6,210 bases of DNA from an uncultured Lachnospiraceae bacterium. Lineage in GTDB: Bacteria > Bacillota > Clostridia > Lachnospirales > Lachnospiraceae. Below, piece after piece: positions 1 through 6,112 of the stretch. Position numbers and translations under genes: made by a program. The stretch spans positions 1 to 6,210 of the forward strand of contig CAJOQS010000047.1 in assembly GCA_905236925.1 (NCBI GenBank), written 5' to 3'. A model generated the notes under the pieces. It saw nothing but the letters and a program-made list of their open reading frames with translations. It did no database searches and was not told the origin of the DNA. Each line of letters begins with the position of its first letter. The first letter of the stretch is position 1.

Positions 1-12
1 CGCCGCCCGTGA

Positions 13-2061
13 TCACTTTGCGGAGATCATCTCCATGATCTCGTTGCTCCTCTCAATAAAGGCTGTCATAGCCTCGGGAGCGAGGGGCTTATGCGAGAGC
101 ATTGCAAGATCGTAAAGCTGTGCAACGATCAGCTCGACCTTATGCCCCCTCTTGTGCTCGGTAAGGTACTGCACCAGAGCGTTGCTGCTGTTAAGTGTCA
201 GAGTCTCCTGTCCGCCGAACATATCTGTATCCATTCCGGGCATGCTGTACATCTTCATCATATCGGACATACGCCTGCTCTCCTCACCAAGAGTGATAAC
301 GGAAGATATCTTCTCAGACTTGAGCTTCTCGACCTTAACCTCAAGCTTTTCCTTGTTCAGAACCTTCCTGAAGAGCTTCTCAAGCTCCTTCTGCTCGTCT
401 TCGAGCTGCTTCTTCTCGTCATCGGAAACGTCCTCCTTGATGCTGTCGGAAACATCCGAATCGATGCGGAGGAACGAGATCTTCTCGTTGTCCTGCTCGA
501 GCTGCTGTATGAAGGGCTGATCGATATTGTGGGTAAGGAGTACCGCATTGAGCTCCTGGGACCTGAACATGTTAATGTACTGGCTCTGCTGCTTCTCGTC
601 GGTCACATAGTAGATCTTGTCCTTTACGGGCTCTGCCTCGCCTTCGGGCTTCTCGCCTTCGGGCTTCTCACCTTCCGCAGCTGCGGTGCTTTCAGCGGCT
701 GCCTCTGTCTCGGGAGCCTTCTCTTCCGGCTTCTCTTCGCCGGTCTCGCCCTTTGCCTGCTTCAGATACTCCTCAAGAGTCAGGTATTTTCCGTTCAGAT
801 CCTTATAGATCACGAAGTCCTTGATCTTCTCCTTGAACTTCGAATCCTTCAGGCAGCCGTACTTGATGAAGGGACTGATATCGTCCCAGTATTTCTCGTA
901 GTTTTCGCGGTCGGTCTTGAACATGCCGGAAAGCCTGTCCGCAACCTTCTTTGTGATATAATCGTTGATCTTCTTAACGAAGCCGTCGTTCTGAAGCGCA
1001 CTTCTCGATACGTTAAGAGGAAGATCGGGACAATCGATGACACCCTTTAAGAGCATAAGGAACTCGGGAATGACTTCCTTTATGTTGTCCGCAATGAATA
1101 CCTGGTTGGAGTACAGCTTGATAACTCCCTCGATGCTCTCGTACTCGATATTGATCTTGGGGAAGTAGAGGATTCCCTTGAGGTTGAAGGGATAATCCAT
1201 ATTCAGGTGTATCCAGAACAGAGGCTCGCGGTAGTCATGGAATACCTTGCGGTAGAATTCCTTGTATTCCTCCTCGGTGCAGTCATTGGGATGCTTTGTC
1301 CACAGCGGAGCGGTCTCGTTGATAGGCTTGGGACCCTTCTTCTCCTCGGCTTCGTTAGCCTCGCCTTTTTCGTTTACCTCGGCATCGATGACTTCATCCT
1401 TGGCAGGCTCGTCCTTCTTGGGCTCTTCCTTCGCATCCACGTTCTTGAAATAAATGGGAACGGGCATGAACGAGCAATACTTGTCCAGAACCTCCTTGGC
1501 TCTGTACTCGTTGGCGAATTCGTAGCTGTCCTCGTTCAGATAAAGAGTGATCTCGGTTCCGCGGTCGGTCTTGTCCGACTCACCCATTTCAAACTCCATG
1601 CCTTCCTCGGAAGACCAGAATACAGCCTTTGCGCCCTTCTGATAGGACAGGGTCGAGATCGTAACTCTGTGTGCAACCATGAATGCAGAATAGAATCCGA
1701 GTCCGAAATGACCGATGATCTGGTCGTCGTTTGCCTTGTCCTTGTATTTCTCAACGAAATCGGCTGCGCCGGAGAAAGCTATCTGGTTAATGTATTCCTT
1801 GACCTCGTCGGCCGTCATTCCGATACCGTTATCGCGGATGACAATAGTCTTCTCCTCGGGAGAAACCTCAACGTCGATCCTGTACTCCTCGCCGTCCTTC
1901 TCCTCGAACTCGCCTATCATGGCAAGCTTTTTAAGTTTGGTTATCGCATCGCTGCCATTTGAGATCAGCTCGCGGTAGAAAATATCGTGGTCCGAATAGA
2001 GCCATTTCTTTATTATGGGGAAAATGTTCTCCGAATTGATTGATAAATTACCTTTTTCCAT
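13..2061 (-). CDS. htpG: HtpG, bacterial Hsp90 molecular chaperone with two low-complexity inserts
   Basis: A cytosolic, ATP-dependent dimeric chaperone of 682 aa. The GHKL ATPase domain (about 1-208) shows Glu31 and Asn35 in ELISNGSDA, the ADP-binding DNGIGM at 77-82, and the lid/Gly motif HFGLGFYSAF at 118-127. The middle domain resumes at APLWTKHP (about 251) and carries the ATPase-stimulating Arg353 in PLNVSR. The C-terminal domain (about 490-682) includes a Met-rich segment at 598-614. Two insertions are visible: a charged linker (209-248; 21 of the 39 residues at 210-248 are D, E or K) and an Ala/Glu/Pro/Lys-rich insert (436-479). E. coli HtpG is about 624 aa, so the extra length is mostly these inserts. 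The start at 2061 is chosen because GGAGG lies 6 nt upstream and the N-terminus matches the family; the ATG at 2106 would overlap the promoter -10. Expression is probably heat-inducible through HrcA at the upstream CIRCE. Identification is secure. Confidence 0.97.
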   Translation of the reverse strand: MEKGNLSINSENIFPIIKKWLYSDHDIFYRELISNGSDAITKLKKLAMIGEFEEKDGEEYRIDVEVSPEEKTIVIRDNGIGMTADEVKEYINQIAFSGAADFVEKYKDKANDDQIIGHFGLGFYSAFMVAHRVTISTLSYQKGAKAVFWSSEEGMEFEMGESDKTDRGTEITLYLNEDSYEFANEYRAKEVLDKYCSFMPVPIYFKNVDAKEEPKKDEPAKDEVIDAEVNEKGEANEAEEKKGPKPINETAPLWTKHPNDCTEEEYKEFYRKVFHDYREPLFWIHLNMDYPFNLKGILYFPKINIEYESIEGVIKLYSNQVFIADNIKEVIPEFLMLLKGVIDCPDLPLNVSRSALQNDGFVKKINDYITKKVADRLSGMFKTDRENYEKYWDDISPFIKYGCLKDSKFKEKIKDFVIYKDLNGKYLTLEEYLKQAKGETGEEKPEEKAPETEAAAESTAAAEGEKPEGEKPEGEAEPVKDKIYYVTDEKQQSQYINMFRSQELNAVLLTHNIDQPFIQQLEQDNEKISFLRIDSDVSDSIKEDVSDDEKKQLEDEQKELEKLFRKVLNKEKLEVKVEKLKSEKISSVITLGEESRRMSDMMKMYSMPGMDTDMFGGQETLTLNSSNALVQYLTEHKRGHKVELIVAQLYDLAMLSHKPLAPEAMTAFIERSNEIMEMISAK
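625..756 (-). other. Low-complexity Ala/Glu/Pro/Lys insert in the HtpG middle domain
   Basis: Residues 436-479 of HtpG contain only A, E, G, K, P, S and T apart from the last Val. The segment separates the middle-domain stretch ending LTLEEYLKQ from the conserved IYYVTDEKQQSQYINMF block. It looks like a disordered acidic spacer. Part of it comes from a 15-bp tandem repeat giving the pentapeptide GEKPE. Confidence 0.8.
641..675 (-). repeat. 15-bp tandem repeat, about 2.3 copies, within htpG
   Basis: On the + strand the unit CCTTCGGGCTTCTCG (641-655) is followed by a copy differing only in its last base (656-670), then by CCTTC (671-675). The unit is in frame and encodes GEKPE on the minus strand, so slippage would lengthen or shorten the HtpG insert without a frameshift. 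Confidence 0.85.
1318..1437 (-). other. Charged linker between HtpG N-terminal and middle domains
   Basis: Residues 209-248 of HtpG are rich in Lys, Glu, Asp and Pro and lack aromatic residues. They sit between VPIYFKN and the conserved APLWTKHP. This is the position of the charged linker of eukaryotic Hsp90; E. coli HtpG has only a short connection there. It is predicted to be disordered. Confidence 0.8.
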
Positions 2062-2067
2062 ATTGCG

Positions 2068-2072
2068 CCTCC
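2068..2072 (-). promoter_or_regulatory. Shine-Dalgarno of htpG
   Basis: GGAGG on the minus strand, 6 nt before the ATG at 2061-2059. It fixes the htpG start at this ATG and excludes the in-frame ATG at 2106. Confidence 0.9.
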
Positions 2073-2105
2073 AGATAATGCTTTGCAGATCTTTCCTGCG
2101 AATCA

Positions 2106-2134
2106 ATCATAATCCCATTATAATTCATTGTCAA
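2106..2134 (-). promoter_or_regulatory. Sigma-A promoter of htpG
   Basis: On the minus strand the -35 is TTGACA (2134-2129, 6/6), the spacer is 17 nt, and the -10 is TATGAT (2111-2106, 5/6). Transcription should begin near 2099, leaving a leader of about 38 nt with the SD inside it. The CIRCE element ends 6 bp upstream of the -35. Confidence 0.85.
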
Positions 2135-2167
2135 TAAAAATTAGCACTCTCTTTGCATGAGTGCTAA
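2133..2167 (-). terminator. Possible intrinsic terminator formed by the CIRCE inverted repeat
   Basis: In a minus-strand transcript arriving from the DUF5721 gene, the CIRCE arms form a 9-bp stem with a 9-nt loop, followed directly by TTTTTATT. The stem starts 22 nt after the DUF5721 stop codon. This fits a terminator of the upstream operon, though the stem is AU-containing and the loop is large, so strength is uncertain. Confidence 0.4.
2141..2167. promoter_or_regulatory. CIRCE element (HrcA operator)
   Basis: A perfect match to the CIRCE consensus TTAGCACTC-N9-GAGTGCTAA, with spacer TCTTTGCAT on the + strand. CIRCE is the binding site of the heat-shock repressor HrcA, best known from groESL and dnaK operons. 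Here the nearest downstream gene is htpG. The element lies immediately upstream of the -35, not over or downstream of the start site, so repression would act by blocking polymerase at the upstream edge of the promoter (inference). Confidence 0.97.
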
Positions 2168-2189
2168 CAATTTAATAAATTATTTATAT

Positions 2190-2630
2190 TTACATCTCTT
2201 CAAAGTCGATCCCGTTGCGTTTCAGGAATCCGCACATGTTCTCATCCCATTCCTTTTCACCGGTCTTGTCCAGCGTGAAAACGGTATGGGAGATGCCTGT
2301 TACGACCAGAAGGTTGTTATTGTCAAAGCGGATGTTGAGAAGATATGTAAGGTCTCCCTGTCCGGCCTTTTTCAGAACTATCTTCATGGCCACCGGAAGC
2401 TTCTTGCCCTTTATCATCTGGGTGACTATCGCCTTGGTCTGTCCCCAGCTCTGAAAATCCTCCTGCTCGCCGTCCTCTTCCGTAAAAAACGCCTTGTTGA
2501 TCTTGCCGTCTATGTGATAGTCCACTGCCACACTTACATCTCCCTCGACAAAATAGAAATTGTCAAAGGCGGTTCCCCCGAACAGGAGCGACATGAACTT
2601 CTTTATGTCCGTTACGCGTAATGCGATCAT
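2190..2630 (-). CDS. DUF5721-type protein of unknown function
   Basis: A 146-residue soluble protein with no signal peptide, membrane segment or known catalytic motif. I recognise the pattern as DUF5721, a family seen mainly in Lachnospiraceae, from memory: N-terminal MIALRVTDIKKFM, HIDGKINKAFFTEED at 39-53, the basic IKGKKLP at 73-79, LLNIRFD at 97-103, and TGISHTVFTLDKT at 111-123 followed by a conserved-looking Trp128-Asp129. The alternating pattern suggests a mostly beta fold (inference). It is the last gene of the operon, starting 11 nt after the GlgX-like stop codon with its own SD in that gap. The function is not known; the context suggests a link with the GlgX-like and ABC-F proteins. 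Full length for what I recall of the family. Confidence 0.85.
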   Translation of the reverse strand: MIALRVTDIKKFMSLLFGGTAFDNFYFVEGDVSVAVDYHIDGKINKAFFTEEDGEQEDFQSWGQTKAIVTQMIKGKKLPVAMKIVLKKAGQGDLTYLLNIRFDNNNLLVVTGISHTVFTLDKTGEKEWDENMCGFLKRNGIDFEEM

Positions 2631-2634
2631 TTAT

Positions 2635-2639
2635 CCTCC
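2635..2639 (-). promoter_or_regulatory. Shine-Dalgarno of the DUF5721 gene
   Basis: GGAGG 4 nt upstream of the ATG at 2630-2628, within the 11-nt gap after the GH13 stop codon. The spacing is slightly short but typical of tight operons. Confidence 0.75.
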
Positions 2640-2641
2640 GA

Positions 2642-4420
2642 TTATCCCCTTGTCTGTCTGATCGGTCCTTCACACTTTTCGACCGCGAAGATGCATATGC
2701 TGCGGGGTGCCATGACACAGGTCCTGCCGCCGTCGTAGGTGTTCGAGCGGTCGGTGCTCAGAACCAGTCTGAAGCCTTTGTTGTTAATGGTCGGCAGGTC
2801 AAATTCGTGCGCCTCCCAGTGCATGTTGAACGTGACATAGAAGCTGGTGTCACGCTTTACATGGTTGGTTATGGCATATTCGCCGTTCAGCAGCATTCCG
2901 AGGGTTCTTGAATAATAGCCGTAATCGGGATACCATGCCTTGGTCCCGTGGAACGAAACATCCGGACAGCCGCTGTGGATATAGTCACTTCCGCGGAGCG
3001 TGATGATATTCGAGAAGATGCGGTGGGCCCTTCTGAGAGATGTCATCTCCTTCGTGAACCTCCGGATCTCGCTTGCAGCCGCGTTCTTCTGCCATACTAC
3101 CCAGCCCTGCTCGTTATCGCAGCAATAGGGATTGTTGTTGCCGTAGTGGGTGTTTCCGAACTCGTCGCCCGCCATCAGGAGCGGGGTTCCCTGACTCATG
3201 AACAGTACCGCGAGAGCGTTTTTAAGCATCTTCATTCTGAGTCTTCCGATTCCCCTGTTAGCAGTGGGACCTTCCACTCCGCAGTTCCAGCTGTAATTTA
3301 TCTCCCGGCCGTCCTGATTCTTTTCGTTGTTTGCCTCGTTATGGCGGACATCATAGGAATACACGTCCGCAAGCGTAAAGCCGTTATGATCGGCAACATA
3401 GTTGACCCTTGCCGAGGAATTACCGTTATCCGAGATCTTATGGGCAAAGTCTTTAACTCCGCCCTCCCTGCCGATCAGAAAGCTCCTTACGGCGATCATA
3501 TAGTCATCGGAGCATCCGGCAAGAACAGGCCTTGCGCGCTTTACAGGATCGACCGAGAGCTCCTCGCTCCAGGATTCCCCTATCAGTTTCACGCTCTTCA
3601 TGTACGGATCGGTCGCCATGAGCTTCGCGGACACGGAAGAGTTCATCAGCCTGAAGCCATCCACATGGTAGACCTCATGCCAGAACCTCAGGGCTTCGAG
3701 CATCATGATATCAGGCATATCAGCTGCGAAATCCATCTCCATGAGAACTTCGATCCCTTTTGAATGAGCCGCATAGACCATCGCCGCGAATTCCTCGCAT
3801 ACGCGCTTCTTGTCCGACGCGTATGAGGTTTTGGGAGCAAAATATGAAGCCTCTGCTCCGTAGCCCCAGAAATTCAGGCGTGCGGGCTGACCGTAGGTCG
3901 AAGGCATCACCTCGCAGAAATCATAACAGGGCATCAGAAGGATCGCGTTGAATCCCATACTCCCGATATAGTCAAGTTTCTGCGCAAGAGCCCTGAAGGT
4001 TCCGCCGTTCTTAGCTCCCGAGCTTGGATGAATCGTGAAGCCCCTGACATGCAGCTTGTAGATGATCAGATCGGAATACTCCGTTCTCTCGCGGGCAAAA
4101 TCCTTGAAGCCGCGCCTTCCGGACGGGATAGCCGCCCTTGAATAACGGCGGTCAAAACCGAAGGTCTCATCACCGCACATCCTCATCGCGTACGGATCAT
4201 TCAGGACACCGAGATCGGTTTCGAAATCATATTCGGCAGCGTCGATATCAAAGTCACAGGTGTATATATATGAGTAAACCGGGTCTTCATGCATGGGAAT
4301 AACGGCTTTGGGCTCCTCCGAAGAAGAGTCAAAAAGCCGTAACGAGCAGCTTCGCGCCGACTGCGCATATACTGCCGCGGTATATTTCCAGCCATTTTTG
4401 TAAACACCCAGTTTCAGCAT
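2642..4420 (-). CDS. GlgX-like GH13 protein lacking the catalytic residues (predicted pseudoenzyme)
   Basis: 592 aa related to isoamylase-type glycogen debranching enzymes. An early-set/CBM48-like domain (about 1-85, ending LNDPYAMRMCG) precedes a GH13 barrel with YKLHVRGFT (121-129), NFWGYG (183-188), NYVADHNGFTL (340-350), SWNCGVEGP and GDEFG...GNNNPYCCDNEQGW, then a GlgX-like C-terminal beta domain. Active-site reading: region I is VLMEMDFAAD (225-234), with Ala-Ala where Asn-His is expected; region II is GFRLMN, with Met259 for the nucleophile Asp; the acid Glu282 in IGESW remains; region IV has His345-Asn346 for His-Asp. About 40 residues between regions I and II are missing. It is therefore probably not a hydrolase; a glucan-binding or regulatory role, as for plant ISA2, is inference. 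The frame is intact. It starts 10 nt after the ABC-F stop. ATG 4420 is the likely start, but CTG at 4429 has better SD spacing. Confidence 0.88.
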   Translation of the reverse strand: MLKLGVYKNGWKYTAAVYAQSARSCSLRLFDSSSEEPKAVIPMHEDPVYSYIYTCDFDIDAAEYDFETDLGVLNDPYAMRMCGDETFGFDRRYSRAAIPSGRRGFKDFARERTEYSDLIIYKLHVRGFTIHPSSGAKNGGTFRALAQKLDYIGSMGFNAILLMPCYDFCEVMPSTYGQPARLNFWGYGAEASYFAPKTSYASDKKRVCEEFAAMVYAAHSKGIEVLMEMDFAADMPDIMMLEALRFWHEVYHVDGFRLMNSSVSAKLMATDPYMKSVKLIGESWSEELSVDPVKRARPVLAGCSDDYMIAVRSFLIGREGGVKDFAHKISDNGNSSARVNYVADHNGFTLADVYSYDVRHNEANNEKNQDGREINYSWNCGVEGPTANRGIGRLRMKMLKNALAVLFMSQGTPLLMAGDEFGNTHYGNNNPYCCDNEQGWVVWQKNAAASEIRRFTKEMTSLRRAHRIFSNIITLRGSDYIHSGCPDVSFHGTKAWYPDYGYYSRTLGMLLNGEYAITNHVKRDTSFYVTFNMHWEAHEFDLPTINNKGFRLVLSTDRSNTYDGGRTCVMAPRSICIFAVEKCEGPIRQTRG

Positions 4421-4430
4421 GTCAGACAGC

Positions 4431-6071
4431 TCAATCCTCCGTATCTTCCTCGACATTGACTGTGGTAACGGTCCTCTTGCGGGCCATCTCGTCATTGGCA
4501 AGGTAATCGTCATAGGTCGATACCTTATCGATCAGCCTTCCGTCGGGAGTGATCTCCATGATGCGGTTTGCGGTAGTCTGTATAAACTGATGATCGAGAG
4601 CTGAGAAAAGCTCAACTCCGGGGAACTTGATCATAGCGTTGTTAAGCGCGGTGATCGATTCCATATCGAGGTGGTTCGTAGGCTCGTCCATTATAAGGAC
4701 GTTGGAGCCGAGGATCATCATCTTGGAGAGCATGACTCTTACACGCTCACCTCCCGAAAGCACGCAGACCTTCTTAACACCGTCTTCACCCTTGAACAGC
4801 ATACGTCCGAGGAAGCCGCGCACATACTGCTGGTCGTCCACGGGTGAGAAAGGCATGAGGTGATCCACGATCGTTTCCTCACCCTTGAATTCCTCTGTGT
4901 TATCCTTGGGGAAATAGCTGCGCTCCGTGGTAACTCCCCACTTGAAGCTGCCCTCGTCGGGTTCGAGCTCCTCGGTAAGGATCTTGAACAGTGTCGTGGT
5001 GGCCTGTGTGTTGGCGCCGACAAACGCGATCTTATCCTCGCGTCCGGCAACAAAGCTGATATTGTCGAGGACCTTTACGCCGTCAATCGTCTTTGAAAGA
5101 TTCTTAACCTCAAGGACTTCGTTGCCTATTGCCCTGTTGGGTCTGAAATCAATATAGGGATATACGCGGCTCGAAGGGCGTATATCGTCAAGCTGTATCT
5201 TTTCGAGCGCCCTCTTTCTCGAGGTTGCCTGCTTGGACTTCGAAGCGTTCGCAGAGAATCTCTGGATGAATTCCTGGAGCTCCTTGATCTTCTCTTCCTT
5301 CTTCTTGTTGGCTTCCTTCATCTGACGGATCATCAGCTGGCTGGATTCGTACCAGAAATCGTAGTTTCCGGCATACAGATGAATCTTCGAATAATCGATG
5401 TCGGCAATCTGGGTGCAGACCTTGTTAAGGAAATAACGGTCATGGGAAACAACGATGACCGTATTGTCAAAATTGATCAGGAACTCGTTGAGCCAGTTGA
5501 TCGCATCGAGATCAAGATGGTTCGTAGGCTCGTCGAGAAGAAGAACATCGGGATTCCCGAACAGTGCCTGTGCAAGAAGGACCTTAACCTTGAGCGTATC
5601 CTTGATATCACTCATCATCATGTAATGATATTCCGTATCAACTCCGAGGCCGTTAAGCAGCGTTGCCGCATCGGATTCCGCTTCCCAGCCGTTCATCTGC
5701 GCGAACTCGCCCTCAAGCTCCGAGGCACGGATACCGTCTTCATCGGTAAAATCCTCTTTGGCATATATCGCATCCTTTTCCTTCATGATCTCATACAGGC
5801 GCTTGTTTCCGAGGATAACGGTATCAAGAACGGTATACGCGTCATACTTGAAGTGATCCTGCTCGAGGAAGGACAGACGCTGTCCCGGAGTCATGATTAT
5901 CTCGCCCTTACTGGGTTCAAGCTGCCCCGCAAGTATTTTGAGGAAAGTCGATTTTCCTGCGCCGTTGGCGCCTATAAGTCCGTAGCAGTTGCCTTCCGTA
6001 AACTTGATATTAACATCCTCGAACAGTGCGCGCTTTCCGAGGCGAAGGGTTACATTACTTGCCTGAATCAT
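4431..6071 (-). CDS. ABC-F family ATPase, YkpA/YbiT-like, with one degenerate ATP site
   Basis: 546 aa: two nucleotide-binding domains joined by an Arg/Lys-rich linker, with no membrane segments, so a soluble ABC-F protein of the kind that acts on ribosomes and not a transporter. NBD1 has Walker A GANGAGKST (Lys40), Q-loop Gln71, Walker B LLLDEPTNHLD (Asp180-Glu181) and His210, but its signature is IKDTL instead of LSGGQ. The linker (about 241-310) includes RFSANASKSKQATSRKR and corresponds to the P-site tRNA interaction region. NBD2 has a full LSGGE (438-442) and Walker B (Asp462-Glu463), but Walker A is GANTQATTT (Thr358 for Lys), the Q-loop position is Lys389, and the H-switch is Leu492 (SALDHQF). 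The SD is weak (GAGAG, 6083-6079). First gene of the operon. The exact subfamily is less sure than ABC-F membership. Confidence 0.93.
   Translation of the reverse strand: MIQASNVTLRLGKRALFEDVNIKFTEGNCYGLIGANGAGKSTFLKILAGQLEPSKGEIIMTPGQRLSFLEQDHFKYDAYTVLDTVILGNKRLYEIMKEKDAIYAKEDFTDEDGIRASELEGEFAQMNGWEAESDAATLLNGLGVDTEYHYMMMSDIKDTLKVKVLLAQALFGNPDVLLLDEPTNHLDLDAINWLNEFLINFDNTVIVVSHDRYFLNKVCTQIADIDYSKIHLYAGNYDFWYESSQLMIRQMKEANKKKEEKIKELQEFIQRFSANASKSKQATSRKRALEKIQLDDIRPSSRVYPYIDFRPNRAIGNEVLEVKNLSKTIDGVKVLDNISFVAGREDKIAFVGANTQATTTLFKILTEELEPDEGSFKWGVTTERSYFPKDNTEEFKGEETIVDHLMPFSPVDDQQYVRGFLGRMLFKGEDGVKKVCVLSGGERVRVMLSKMMILGSNVLIMDEPTNHLDMESITALNNAMIKFPGVELFSALDHQFIQTTANRIMEITPDGRLIDKVSTYDDYLANDEMARKRTVTTVNVEEDTED
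4436..4440 (-). promoter_or_regulatory. Shine-Dalgarno inside the ABC-F 3' end, for the GlgX-like gene
   Basis: GGAGG lies in the last codons of the ABC-F gene. It is 15 nt from ATG 4420, too far for ideal use, but 6 nt from an in-frame CTG at 4429-4427, which would add three residues. Translational coupling with the ABC-F stop (TGA, 4433-4431) is also possible. Confidence 0.5.
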
Positions 6072-6112
6072 TAATTTTCTCTCTTTCTTAATAAATATGG
6101 TTAATATCCTTA

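Noticed and set aside
641..675. Tandem repeat as a possible CRISPR or regulatory repeat
   Set aside because: Direct copies without spacers, in frame with htpG and encoding GEKPE units; it is a coding microsatellite-like repeat.
91..1050. Long + strand open frame of 319 codons opposite htpG
   Set aside because: It lies entirely antisense to conserved HtpG sequence, is Leu/Val-rich with no recognisable domain, and reflects the codon bias of the real gene (GAG/AAG codons read as CTC/CTT).
1207..1962. Long + strand open frame of 251 codons opposite the htpG N-terminal half
   Set aside because: Antisense to the ATPase domain, without any recognisable motif; a shadow of htpG codon use.
2062..2106. 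Upstream in-frame ATG for htpG giving 15 extra residues
   Set aside because: It overlaps the -10 of the promoter, lacks an SD, and the extra residues do not match HtpG N-termini. ATG 2061 has GGAGG at 6 nt.
2948..3763. + strand open frame of 271 codons opposite the GlgX-like gene
   Set aside because: The minus-strand frame has clear GH13 motifs throughout this interval; the + frame has none and no convincing ribosome-binding site.
2642..4420. Naming the GH13 gene glgX as an active debranching enzyme
   Set aside because: The nucleophile and transition-state aspartates and the region I Asn-His are absent, so the enzymatic name would mislead.
4421..4513. Upstream in-frame ATG for the GlgX-like gene giving 31 extra residues
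   Set aside because: The extension lies within the ABC-F coding sequence, is unlike GlgX N-termini, and would overlap ABC-F by 83 bp. The family-like sequence begins at MLKLGVYKNG.
4431..6071. ABC transporter ATP-binding protein
   Set aside because: Two NBDs in one chain with an ABC-F type linker, no membrane segments, and no permease gene nearby.
5379..6074. + strand open frame of 231 codons opposite ABC-F NBD1
   Set aside because: Antisense to a conserved NBD; no recognisable domain.
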